Origin: Bolinopsis microptera
Lineage: Eukaryota > Ctenophora > Tentaculata > Lobata > Bolinopsidae
Reading direction: 5' to 3'
Length of the DNA: 64,000 bases
NCBI RefSeq assembly: GCF_026151205.1
Contig: NC_087075.1
Span: 680,501-744,500 of the forward strand
The notes below the pieces were generated by a model. The model did not search any database. It saw only the letters and a list, made by a program, of their open reading frames with translations, and was not told where the DNA came from. The position numbers were made by a program, and so were the translations under genes. Positions 43,773 through 53,517 of this stretch are shown here, in pieces; position 1 is the first letter of the stretch, and each line of letters starts with the position of its first letter.

Positions 43773-44862
43773 CCCTCTGTGCTGACTCCCTAGACACCTT
43801 TTCCTTCAGAAACACACAGTTTTTCATGTGGCTTACAAACTTAGCTAAACCTCTACTTCCTAGGTGGATTGTGTCGTTACCCCTAGTGAACTTAACCGAT
43901 AATAGCTTATTGTTATCTAAAAAACCATACATACCCTGAAACCAAATATTAGGAAAACAGTTCTTTATCATCTCCTGTACCAAGTTGTTGTAGAGCATTA
44001 TGTTTTTATTCATTTCATGGATTCTTGATGGTAAAACAGGTACAACAAAAATGTTAGTAAGTGGACACAATTGACGTATTTCAGTTAGTTTGTTCTTTAA
44101 AGTTGACACTGTCTCGTGGATATCTGAGACATTTCTTACGTTTTCACAGCGTAGATCGTTGGTACCACACATAAGGAAAGCGTTGGAGAATCCAGCACAC
44201 AGGTGTGGATCGATGTCTTTGACACGGGCAGCCTTGACTCGTTTACCAGGGAAGGAATGACCAACTTTACCTGCACCATCCCCAAAGTTGACATCTTTGG
44301 TATTCGAATCACCGATTAAAACGATGCTTCGTCGAGACTGGCTGCTGAGAGATCTGAAGGTGATCGAAAATCTCTCCTCTGTTGGGTTATCATCAGGTAA
44401 TTTTGGCACACCGTGGCGGTACCAATTTTGTGAAGACCTTGTCATAGTGTAAAGTGAGTTAGACTTCACATCAAGCTCAATAGGATCTAGGTCTTTGTCT
44501 TGTTTGGATTCAAAAAGCACAGTTCTAGTCGCACCAATTGAGATTGTGACGATTTGCGAGTTGGCAAGAATAGTGGATTCATCATCAGAATGCATAGCTA
44601 GGTAGCTTTGGGATGGAGAGAGTCTGTCTGAGGAAGGGTAGTGGTTAATGAGGACCGAGTTTGGCTTGTGCTCGAGTTGTAATTCTGAGGAGAACCTGTC
44701 AATAACAGAAACAAGTTCAGGTGGGATAGGCTCAAGTTCTTTAGGGGGCTGGGAACCAGTGTAGCTGTAGGGCTCTCCATACAGCCGGACGCTGTGGCCA
44801 TTCTCTTCGATGAAGTCTCCAGAGTCCTTAAGATAACCTAGAAGGTCTCCTACACTGCTTAG
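43750..44862 (-). CDS. Family B ORF1, partial: AlkB-type dioxygenase fused to SGNH hydrolase
   Basis: About 370 codons are open from the junction at 44862 to the stop, although the first methionine is at 44595, inside the domain. Visible AlkB features upstream of it are LYGEPYSYTGS and VLINHYP (NxY). After it come AMHSDDE (HxD), YRHGVPK (second His) and RFSITFR (RxNxTxR type). The SGNH domain has IGDSNT (nucleophile Ser in GDS), CGTNDLR and GNDTIHLGSRG (Asp and His, three apart). Thus both active sites look complete, although the protein N terminus is lost. Sequence identity to family A ORF1 is low outside these motifs, so the fusion is old. The last 23 bp overlap ORF2. Confidence 0.82.
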   Translation of the reverse strand, partial: LSSVGDLLGYLKDSGDFIEENGHSVRLYGEPYSYTGSQPPKELEPIPPELVSVIDRFSSELQLEHKPNSVLINHYPSSDRLSPSQSYLAMHSDDESTILANSQIVTISIGATRTVLFESKQDKDLDPIELDVKSNSLYTMTRSSQNWYRHGVPKLPDDNPTEERFSITFRSLSSQSRRSIVLIGDSNTKDVNFGDGAGKVGHSFPGKRVKAARVKDIDPHLCAGFSNAFLMCGTNDLRCENVRNVSDIHETVSTLKNKLTEIRQLCPLTNIFVVPVLPSRIHEMNKNIMLYNNLVQEMIKNCFPNIWFQGMYGFLDNNKLLSVKFTRGNDTIHLGSRGLAKFVSHMKNCVFLKEKVSRESAQRVGSTGPT

Positions 44863-45473
44863 ATGAACTTAGAGGGAAGTGTAAAAAGAGTATCAAACCC
44901 TCATTTATAATCGACAACAGAAAAATAACAGATAGAAGGGTTATTGCAAACGAGTTCAACAAATACTTTAACTCCATTGCCTCCACTCTAAATGAATCAA
45001 TAGCTGACCTGCCTATACAGGCTTCTGAATTTTCAACATTTGAAGACTACCTCCTGCCATCCAACAATAACTCTATATTCCTAACTGACTGTTCACATAC
45101 TGAGCTCATGGAAATAATTTCCAAGTTGGAAAATGGCAAATCTAGTGATATCCCAATCCGTATAATCAAAAAGTCAGCTCATCTAATCTGCCCTGTTTTA
45201 GCCCAACATTTCAGCAAACTCATGATGAGCGGGGTATTTCCCGATGTTTTGAAAGTTGGGAAAGTTATATTTAAGAAAGGAAACGAAGAGGATATAGGAA
45301 ACTACAGACCTGTCTCTACTCAGTACACAGCCTAAATTTGGTAAGATATTTGAAAAAGTGATATACAGCCGTATCTATAGTTTTGCACCTAAGCTTAAGC
45401 TTTTTGACTACTCCTACAAGATCAGCCTTGCTAAAAGTCGCCTGAAAAAGGCACTTCTAAAGCTGCACCATCT
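44863..45473 (+). pseudogene. Old plus-strand family-B element, ORF2 fragment (middle part)
   Basis: The plus strand continues B ORF2 exactly where the 30418-30585 fragment stops, with NEFNKYFNSIASTLNESIAD and MEIISKLENGKSSDIPIRII. The frame breaks after GNYRPVST, and an internal deletion removes the whole polymerase core, joining IYSRIYSFA to PKLKLFDYSYKISLAKSRL. It is close in sequence to 37208-39163 but disabled by at least one indel and the deletion. It stops at about 45473, where an unrelated 365-bp segment is inserted. Confidence 0.88.
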
Positions 45474-45839
45474 TACTATATATAAAGCGAGACGATATAT
45501 ATATAATATATATATATATATTTATTTATCCGCACCATTTTACTGACACCACGGCATCAACTTTAACACGGGTTTCCGCAAAAACCGTACAAGATATAAA
45601 ACTGAAACTTTTTTAACTGATTCAAATGCTTTAATGGCCTTCAAATCAGCATGAAAAAATCGAAAATCGGCCAAGGAATAAGAATTTTAGTACCCAAAAT
45701 TTGGACCCCCAAGTGGTGTCAAAAACGCGAATTAAATAGGTAATAATTATTTTTACTGGGAGACTTTAGGGTAGGAAACTGATCCGGCCACCAAAGAGCC
45801 TTGACACCAGTCTTAAAGGTTTGACGGGTTCCTGCTAGT
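45474..45839. mobile_element. Insertion of about 365 bp in the old B(+) copy, unclassified
   Basis: The B(+) coding sequence breaks after AAGCTGCACCAT and resumes near 45840 with TTATAATGATTCAGC, matching the C-terminal end of B ORF2. The intervening sequence begins with a (TA)n microsatellite (about 45508-45522) and contains TGACACCAC and its inverse GTGGTGTCA. No clear terminal repeats or target duplication could be fixed by eye. Confidence 0.45.
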
Positions 45840-47930
45840 GCTTATAATGATTCAGCACGGACCTCAAGCGATTATGACATAATACAGCTATCATTTGAAA
45901 ACAATCCCCTTCAACAAATTTAATCCAGTGTTCTCGGCCCACAGGTTCCTCCTATTTAAAAATTTTGATTTTGGTAAATGTGTGCTGACTCCACCACCTA
46001 TGTATTTAACCTAATATTTAGTGTATTACAGGTAGACATTGACTTAGGAAGGTATTTTTCTCTTAGGTAGATGGGCAATTCTCATAAAAAGCGTCACAAA
46101 TCACTAATAGAAATTTTTTCCTCCAATTTCTATAAAAGTTATATCATGCGTTAGCTTATAAAGATCTCTATTGGACACCATTGTAGTGTCAGCAGTTTGC
46201 AGACTTTTTAGCTGCTAAATTGACCAATCAGTGTTTAAATTGGGTGTCCGTCTGTGACGTTTTTGTCACGTCCGTGACGGGTTACGGACAGGACAAAATA
46301 AGAATAGTCACGTCCGTGACTGGTCACGGACAGGACAAAATAAGAATAGTCACGTCTGTGACTTGTCACGGACAGGACAGAATAAGAATAGTCACGTCCG
46401 TAATGCATCACGGACAGGACAATTCTTATTTTGTCCCGTCTGTATGCACTTTTAGAGTAGCTGAAATCTAAAAACTGTATGTAATTTATGTATGTGATAC
46501 ATACTGATAAATACTTTTCACGTACACAGTAGGGTAGGATTTGGTAACTTGGAACATGGGGTAACTTGGAACAGCCTGGGGTAACTTTTAACGGCACTGG
46601 GTAACTTTGACCACAAAAATTAATCGATTTTGGCAACCTTGAACACCATTCAATGAAAGGATGTAACTTATCAGAACAACTTACCTGGTTCAGTTTATGG
46701 TTCTGGGCTGGTTTGATCTTACAACACCTTCAGCTGAGGTATTTCTTATACTTATGCTAATTATACCTAAAAATCCATTATCGTGTTACCTAATAATCGA
46801 CGAGAATGCATGAAAATGTTGATAAATCTTCAGTTAATTTGTATTCCCAAATGATTATTGAGGTTTTAGTATACCTGATAGAATCACTTGGAACACTCTA
46901 ATTGAGGTATCAAGGAAGTTCTAATGCTTGAATTCAATTAGAAACTCTAAAAAAAGTGTCACAGACACGACAAAATAAGCCATAGTCACGTCCGTGATGC
47001 ATCACAGATGTGACAGAATAAGACATTGTCACGTCCGTGACTCATTTTCAGGCGTCACGGACGCGTCACGGACGTGACGACACCTTTAATTATTCTCCAC
47101 AATTAATTTAATTGCAACAACATTTTACGTACAAATTAATTCATATTTGTCACATAGATAAATTGGCCAAGGAGGAATATTTTAGTTCTTGTCCCATTGA
47201 AATTGGACCATAAATAACGGTACTACATAGGATAGAATCAGGCGTCACGGACAGTACAAAGTGCTGACACCTCTGAAAAAAGCCTGTTTTTTGCTTAATT
47301 ATTTAAATTGATAATGAGTTTTTAAGTTATTCATGTTAAAAGTGATGACACAGTAAATTTCAAACTTTTATCAATCAATTGGTGCTTGAATCAACGTTTT
47401 GTTATTTACTGAAATGAAATGATATGAGATTTAAAATTCGAGGGAGTAAATGACGCTTTTTATGAGAATTGCCCAGATATTAACAATTTGGTGAATTTCT
47501 TAAATTTTGTATGACTATTTCCATTATTGAGACGTTTTTAATATTCAATTTAAGAGGGTTTTTGAAATTTTTATAGGACTGGTTCACAGTGTGAACAGAT
47601 TCCAGATTTATATATTTTTTAACTGATATTTAATAAATGATTAAAAGAACCAATTTTAAAGTTGCCATACTAAAGCCTTTAGGTCCAAAAATATACCCAT
47701 TATGCTCACTTAAAAACAACTCTAAATCAGTAGGCTGTCACTCTAGTAATGCACCACACCGCTGTCCGCTACCTCCACTGCACTAAAAGTTATACAATAA
47801 ATTCTACAATCCTAATTTTGTATCCTGATGGAGACCGGTGTCCATACAAAACATTTACTAGGTTGCCGTTTGGTGTGAGCAATAGCGAACAGCACGCACA
47901 CTCCTTTGCCCCGTCAACCTATATCTAATC
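45840..47930 (+). mobile_element. Old B(+) element, ORF2 end and 3' UTR, split by C2
   Basis: The last codons (SDYDIIQLSFENNPLQQI, stop) are followed by a 3' UTR that mirrors 36600-37207 in inverse orientation, with shared blocks such as TTCTCGGCCCACAGGTTCCT and AAACATTTACTAGGTTGCCG. Transposon C2 interrupts it at 46073-47474. The UTR is cut at 47930 by the LTR element and resumes at 55989. Confidence 0.85.
46073..47474. mobile_element. DNA transposon C2, 1402 bp, 24-bp terminal inverted repeats, AGAT duplication
   Basis: The ends are perfect 24-bp inverted repeats beginning GGGCAATTCTCATAAAAAG (46073-46096 and 47451-47474). They are flanked by AGAT on both sides (46069-46072, 47475-47478), while the uninterrupted B 3' UTR has AGAT once (in TTAGGTAGATATTAAG). 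No transposase is encoded, so it is non-autonomous. The interior carries a dozen or more copies of the dyad GTCACGTCCGTGAC or variants, four of them in a 41-bp tandem array (46267-46431). Several copies of GGTAACTTGGAAC lie near 46535-46600. The 4-bp duplication and GGGCA terminus match C1, suggesting one superfamily. Confidence 0.88.
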
Positions 47931-49271
47931 TGTAAGCAGTGGACACTTGCTTCTCGGTTCGAAGTTTATTTGCATTTAATTAAGGGTTTGGACAATGGAA
48001 ACGAGCGTGATAATAAAAGGTACACAAAATTAAACTATGAAACAACACAATGAATAATCCGACAACCTCTACTTCAAATCCTAATTAACCAGACTCGTAT
48101 CGCCTATAAACGCCCAGCGATCTAGCGAATAGGGTGAGAATACAAACAAGGGGTATAATAAAGGTACCCAAGGTACTTAACTGAACAACGAATAACCGAA
48201 TATTTGCTCTGGAACCAAACGCTTAGTCACTTAGACTCATATTGCCTCAAATACTATGCAACAAATTCCTAATTACTCCGATTCATACTGCCTCAAATAT
48301 TACGCAACATACTTCCTGCCGTTAATCCTACCCTTAATCTAGCTTTACCTATCTGAGTCAACCATTGCTGACTATTCCTCCCGGGCTCTTACTCTTAGTC
48401 TAGCTTTATCTGTCTAAGTCAACCAGTGCTGACTATTCCTCCCGGGCTCTTATTCTTAATCTAGCTTTACCTATCTGAGTCAACCATTGCTGACTATTCC
48501 TCCCGGGCTCTTACTCTTAGTCTAGCTTTATCTGTCTAAGTCAACCAGTGCTGACTATTCCTCCCGGGTTCTTAGTCTTGATCTAGCTTTATCTGTCTAA
48601 GTCAACCATTGCTGACTATTCCTCCCGGGCTCTTACTCTTAGTCTAGCTTTATCTGTCTAAGTCAACCAGTGCTGACTATTCCTCCCGGGCTCTTATTCT
48701 TAATCTAGCTTTACCTATCTGAGTCAACCATTGCTGACTATTCCTCCCGGGCTCTTACTCTTAGTCTAGCTTTATCTGTCTAAGTCAGCCTGACTGCAAA
48801 TGCCTCTATCCTGATAATAGTAACTACGTAATGCTCTACTATTAGATGACCGCCAGTATTATACTGACCACTATAACCATCTACCTAACTGAACGACCTA
48901 ACCTTAACAGGTTCTAGCTACAGAACCTGCCCGGTATCAACATGACCCCCCTCTCGATCGGGTAAACTGGCACTCCTCTATCCTCAAAAGGCTAACCCTA
49001 CCATTTCCCAGGAATCTCAAACTGTCCTGTCGATAGCCACAACATTGTAACACTAGTATTCTGTAAACACTCCATAATTCAACCTCGTACTGACCCAACA
49101 TATGTTAAACTGACCTCTCTGCACTTAAACTGCAATAACTGTCGTCTACTAATATATGCCCAAAATACTACGTCACATACTGGACCCCACGACCGCCTTA
49201 TTATAATCATTACACTATCTACATATTACACAATATTACCCTAAATTCATCTCAATTAATCACTGCTTACA
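47931..49271 (-). repeat. 3' LTR of the minus-strand LTR element
   Basis: 1341 bp with TG...CA ends and short inverted termini (TGTAAGCAGTG/CACTGCTTACA). It contains seven to eight tandem copies of a 61-bp unit around CTATTCCTCCCGGGCTCTTA (48330-48800). Compared with the other LTR I see one substitution near 48131 and indels of 3 and 2 bp, so the pair is about 99 percent identical or better by eye. This implies a recent insertion or later homogenisation. Confidence 0.92.
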
Positions 49272-49660
49272 CAACTTTACAAAATATGTTCTTTCTTAGA
49301 ACCTTACTATACTGGTACAATAATTTAATGGAAAATCTCTTACTATAGACCATATCTCTTGCCCGGTCACGGCTTACACAACTTTACAAAATATGTTCTT
49401 TCTTAGAACCTTACTATACTGGTACAGTAATTTAATGGAAAATCTCTTACTATAGACCATATCTCTTGCCCGATCACAGCTTACACAACTTTACAAAATA
49501 TGTTCTTTCTTAGAACCCTACTATACTGGTACAGTAATTTAATGGAAAATCTCTTACTATAGACCATATCTCTTGCCCGATCACAGCTTACACAACTTTA
49601 CAAAATATGTTCTTTCTTAGAACCTTACTATACTGGTACAATAATTTAATAAAGTTTCAC
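49266..49660. repeat. 107-bp tandem repeat beside the 3' LTR, about 3.6 copies
   Basis: A unit beginning ACAACTTTACAAAATATG repeats at an exact 107-bp spacing (starts 49271, 49378, 49485, 49592). The first copy abuts the LTR terminus: CTTACA of the LTR end is repeated inside each unit as GCTTACACAAC. This is where the polypurine tract should lie, and no clear purine tract is visible on the minus strand. Confidence 0.88.
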
Positions 49661-49779
49661 AATATCCAAACTTAACGGCTTACTTTATCTGTCCATTTTC
49701 TCTTTCGTCTCTTCTTATCCCCGTCTCATTCTTCGTTGCGAACATCCTCATCTGGATCCGGTCCCGAGTCTCCGTTCGT

Positions 49780-50005
49780 TGTTCAACATATCTTCTTCTG
49801 GCTCTCGCTCCAGGTCTCCGCTCCTCGTTCTGAATATTTTCCTCTGGATCCCGTTCCACGTCTCTTGTCTCCTTCCAGATATCTTCTTCTGGATCTCGTT
49901 CCATGTCTCTTTTCTCCTTCCAGATATCTTCTTCTGGATCTCGTTTCATGTCTCTTTTCTCCTTCCAGATGTCTTCTTCTGGATCTCGTTCGATGTCTCT
50001 GTTCA
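49780..50005 (-). repeat. 45-bp coding minisatellite in the LTR element (15-residue repeat)
   Basis: The minus strand has a 45-bp period, which translates to about four or five copies of a charged repeat such as KRDMERDPEEDIWKE within a 124-codon open frame (50054-49680). Because 45 is divisible by three, the frame stays open. It could be a low-complexity tail of the polyprotein or an expansion in a degenerate pol region. No domain is recognised. Confidence 0.75.
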
Positions 50006-50271
50006 GAATACAAGTTGATGTACTACGCATCTCAATCCGTGGGTTTAGTGTCACTGTCTCTCTTGTACTCCAGGTATGTTAACCATCTTCTCCTCACCGC
50101 CCCTGTTGGGTGATACTCTCCGATAGTTATTTATTAAGACTTTGTTTTAATTTTCATTTCAATATCGACAGCTCTTTCAGTTCCAAGTAATTTCTGATTT
50201 ATCTGATTTTTTGTGATCAATGATATTGCACTGTTATTTCGATATAACTACTGTTATATAAATCTTATGAC

Positions 50272-50790
50272 TCATTCTGACTCTGTATCTCCTTCCAGCC
50301 TATCTGCATTCTCCCGTAACTCGTCCCCGACCACTCTGTGTCTCCATTCATCAGCTCTCGTCTCCGACCACTCTGTGTCTCCATTTATCAGCTCTCTGTC
50401 TTCGATCGTACTGTGTCTCCACAAAATGATAAACTGATTACACACCTCACCATATCTCTCCTTTGGTATCATCACCGTATCAATCATCACCGTATCAATA
50501 CTAGACTTTGTGTTAAGAGAATCATGTGATTTTTTCTGCACTTGACACTCACTGAGACGCAATTGAATTGTTGTACCTTCTGGTTCTTTCACCAAGTTCC
50601 GGACGTTGATGTCTTCCTTCCTTACAGAATTTTCTTTCCATCCAGGTCCAATTACACTTGCTCTCTGCCACACATCGTTGGTATGATCTGCTGAGTTATA
50701 CCTAATGACATCCTCACTCTTAAAGTCTAATACCTTATTCCTCTTGACTACAACATCTACCCAGTCTTGATTCTCATCAGACGAGAAGCA
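50272..50790 (-). pseudogene. Pol remnant downstream of protease in the LTR element
   Basis: The minus strand reads ENQDWVDVVVKRNKVLDFK, then RYNSADHTNDVWQRASVIGP and DINVRNLVKEPEG. A short block with W..A.V followed by a glycine and a basic stretch lies between integrase and reverse transcriptase in some Copia-type polyproteins, as I recall them. Here it sits only about 0.5 kb from the protease, so the integrase is missing. No polymerase motif follows, so pol has lost its core. Confidence 0.4.
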
Positions 50791-50852
50791 CTCTGAAATT
50801 CATCAGGCTCACTTGTGTCTCTATTTTCATCACCGACACTTTCTGACTTCAC

Positions 50853-51116
50853 TTATTCACTACTGGTCTCTACATTACCAGATTCTTCTATTGAAGTTTC
50901 AGTTTCACTCGAAACTTCCACTCCTTCTGCTGATGGTTCATTGCTTACTTCCTCTGATTCATTCGGACAGAATTCATCTTCACTGTCACTATCACTATCA
51001 ACAATCTCCTCTTTCCTTACACTCTCTTCCCTACCAGTTTGTTCAATGGTATATTTCTCTGATTTCATATTTTCCCATAACATGATATCTGCCACATAAT
51101 GACCTGATTTGGTCAC
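50853..51116 (-). pseudogene. Acidic segment after the protease of the LTR element
   Basis: An 87-codon open frame begins MTKSGHYVADIM and then becomes very acidic (DSDSDSEDE and many Glu/Ser). The first residues resemble the start of the region that follows the protease in Copia-like polyproteins. The acidic part has no recognisable domain. Confidence 0.4.
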
Positions 51117-51125
51117 TTTCAGTTG

Positions 51126-51500
51126 TTACCGTTCTCCGCCAATCATAATCTGATCATTCTCTATGTCTAATGATACCCCCAGTTGCTTCATGCTACATCT
51201 AGAAAACAAAAAGGGTAATTCTCCTGGAACCACAAATGTTTCTAACATGAAATCTCTGTTACACAACTTGACGGGTAACATGACACATTTAATAGATTCA
51301 ACCGCGCGTCCGTCTCCAAAACGAAAACTCAAGTTTCTCTCGACTTCGCTGACCTTTTTCTTCAACTCTTCAGGCATTGACTCTAAGAATGTGTTCAACC
51401 AAACATCACCATACACATTACTGGTTGTCCCAGTGTCAATCAACACCTTGTTAAATGTCTCATTGACTAACAGCACTGTCTCACAGTAGTCATTGTCAAT
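51126..51500 (-). CDS. Retropepsin-like aspartic protease of the LTR element
   Basis: The frame of about 120 codons contains FNKVLIDTGTTSNVYGDVWL, with the retropepsin catalytic triad DTG. It continues with LSFRFGDGRAVES, LPVKLCNRDFMLETFVVPG and LPFLFSRCSMKQLGVSLD, which fit the flap and C-terminal part of the fold. It would cleave the polyprotein. A CCHC zinc knuckle (CSICDTNKHFRADC, about 51598-51645) lies just upstream in a separate small frame, showing a frameshift or stop between Gag and protease in this copy. Confidence 0.75.
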   Translation of the reverse strand: MDNDYCETVLLVNETFNKVLIDTGTTSNVYGDVWLNTFLESMPEELKKKVSEVERNLSFRFGDGRAVESIKCVMLPVKLCNRDFMLETFVVPGELPFLFSRCSMKQLGVSLDIENDQIMIGGER

Positions 51501-51589
51501 TTTGTTTGATTCTTAACCCTTCCTGCCCGACTGATACACACACACTGAGCCCGAATCCTTCTTTCGAACATCATTAACATTGGGATTAT

Positions 51590-52456
51590 GTTGACAATCT
51601 GCCCGGAAATGCTTATTTGTATCACAAATTGAACATCTTGCTACATCGCCTGTTTTGTGACTGATAGCATTTAACTCATCTTTGTAGTCTGAGTTATTCC
51701 TTTCTTTTGAATTGAGCTGTTTGTCTCTTTCCCATGGTCTGCTATAATTTCCAGATCTCCCTCTGCCATTTGCATTGGAGTAATTGTTATAACCGCCAGA
51801 AGAGGACGATTTCCTTCATCCTTGTCCTCGATTATTGTATCCTTGATAGAATGTATATTCTCCGTTATCACCACTGATATCAGTATCCTTTTCATCAAAC
51901 TGACCCCTATGGTAATGCACATCCGATCCAGGTTCTACCTTAATCTTCACTGTGTCTAACTCCAGTCTGGATCTACGACAGAAAACAGCGTCACCGAACC
52001 ACCTCTTCAAACATTCCTCAATTGCTTTACTCGTCAACTTTTGAGTCCCCATTGCAGCTTTGATCAATATCTGTTGATCTTTGGTCAGGTTGGCCTGAGT
52101 TAACAACCTGTATGCCAACATACCATCATGATAAATTTCTTTCTTGTAATTAACAACTCTCCGATCCGGTTCAATCGTTTCTTGAACTCAGCGATATATT
52201 CTGTCATTTGCATTTGTTCCGGTCTAACAAACTTTTCTAGATGATCAATACCTAGAAACATACTCTGAGTATATATATAAATATACTCTAAGCGTGTTGC
52301 AAAATCTCTTGCCTTGAAATCCTGGATCCTCAAGACCCACACTGCAGCCTGCTTAGCAGCTGCTATCGAAGTTCCCAACTCCCAGATGCCGACCTCACGT
52401 TTCCATTTCAAGTAATCCATCCCCTCTGTCGACAAAGGTGGTTGGTCTCCTCCCAT
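51590..52456 (-). pseudogene. Second Gag-like module (Copia-type) of the LTR element
   Basis: Minus-strand frames 52456-52100, 52121-51816 and the stretch to 51590 together read as a Gag of the type found in Copia-like elements. It runs MDYLKWKREVGIWELGTS, KQAAVWVLRIQDFKARDFAT, EYIAEFKKRLNRIG and MLAYRLLTQANLTKDQQ, then a basic linker and a CCHC knuckle. It is broken by at least two frameshifts (near 52110 and 51815). It would form the particle shell and bind RNA. It follows a first, unrelated Gag (53517-52479), which is unusual. Confidence 0.65.
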
Positions 52457-52478
52457 GTCTTATCAGTTCTTCTACCTG

Positions 52479-53517
52479 CTACCAATGATAAATTTCTTTC
52501 GTCCATAGCTTTCTGTACAAGAGGATCTTGCCCTCTTTGAAGACCTCCTCGGCCACCGTGTCCTTGCGTACAATCCATTGCAATATGACCCTGTCTCCCG
52601 CATCCATAACAAGTGGGGGCTTTCTACATTCCTTTGCGAAATGTCCATGCTGTCCACAGGTGTAACAAGCACCGATGTCTCTTCTCGGCCGGTTCTCTTC
52701 CATCACTCGGTTTATCACTCCCTCATCCATCTCTATATCCTCCTCGACTTGAAACAAAAGTTCCTCCTCATTCTTCCCTGGTTTTAGGGCTACGACTCGC
52801 CAGGATCCCATCCAACTTAACTGCCCTCTTTAGCGCGGCCTCAAAATCTTGCACTCGTGACTTGATTAACTCGATCCCGATTTCATCCTTTAATACCCCA
52901 GCTGTAAATACATCTAGCCTGATGGTATTCTTGATCTCCTCCTCCTCCGGTGCATATGCCTCATCTGCCATGTCAGTGACTCTAGCTGCAAAATCCGCAA
53001 TGGTATCTTCCTCTTTCTGACGCATCTCAAAAAGTTTCTTCCTGCGCTCCGCCTTTGAATGCACATCACATAGCCCCTCTGTCATCCTCTCCAAACTCGC
53101 CTCTACATTTATCCTCTCTTCCCGGGTTAATCGTAGGGTCTCCACTCTCCTCTGTGCCTTGGGGTCCAAGTACGTCATGATCATGTCCACCAAGTCTTCA
53201 TCCAAGATGTCCGCAGCACTGGCAAATATTTTAAACCCGCTCAGGAAGGTTCTAAAGCTGTGTTTCCCCAGCACAAACATCCGAGGTTTCATTAATGGGT
53301 ATTTCTTACCCGCTGCTCTGTTCGCTTCTCTGATTCTCCTCTTTTCGGTCTCCTTCTCCTGCCTAGCTTCTAGCTTACCCTCTCTGAATCCATCTCTTCT
53401 TAGCTGTGCTCCCTGCTGCCTCAATTCATCATATTGAGTCCTTAACTCTTCGTTTGCTAGCTCAGCCTCCTGCCGCGCTCTCATCATTACCTCATTAGCT
53501 ATCTTTATCTCTGCCAA
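52479..53517 (-). CDS. First Gag-like module with two CCHC zinc knuckles
   Basis: The frame 53517-52768 (249 codons) starts with a predicted coiled coil rich in Glu, Arg and Gln (residues 1-70). A capsid-like helical region with RKKLFEMRQKEEDTIADFAA and DVFTAGVLKDEIGIELIKSR follows, as in Gypsy-type Gag proteins. A second frame, overlapping at 52811, carries GACYTCGQHGHFAKECRK (CCHC knuckle). A third carries CYGCGRQGHIAMDC (second knuckle). The frame breaks between knuckles at a CCCCC run near 52615, so a one-base indel, real or from sequencing, separates them. It would package element RNA. Confidence 0.7.

Larger units (their letters stand above)
36578..44862 (-). mobile_element. Family B CR1-like retrotransposon, 5'-truncated, split by DNA transposon C1
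   Basis: The minus-strand copy reads ORF1 (partial, 44862-43750), ORF2 (43772-42291 and 39157-37208) and a 3' UTR (37207-36578). It is cut at the 5' end inside the AlkB domain of ORF1 where it meets the old plus-strand B copy. The 3' UTR ends at GAATTAGGATTCC (complement of 36578-36590) and is joined directly to family A. Apart from the 3.1-kb C1 insertion, both ORFs are open, so the element was probably recently active. Confidence 0.85.

Noticed and set aside
44598-44801. 67-codon minus-strand frame upstream of the partial family-B ORF1
   Set aside because: It is a shadow frame. The true frame through this stretch encodes the AlkB segment with LYGEPYSYTGS and is open to 44862.
49736-50113. 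Plus-strand frames over the 45-bp minisatellite
   Set aside because: They are the antisense of the charged repeat; the element is oriented on the minus strand.
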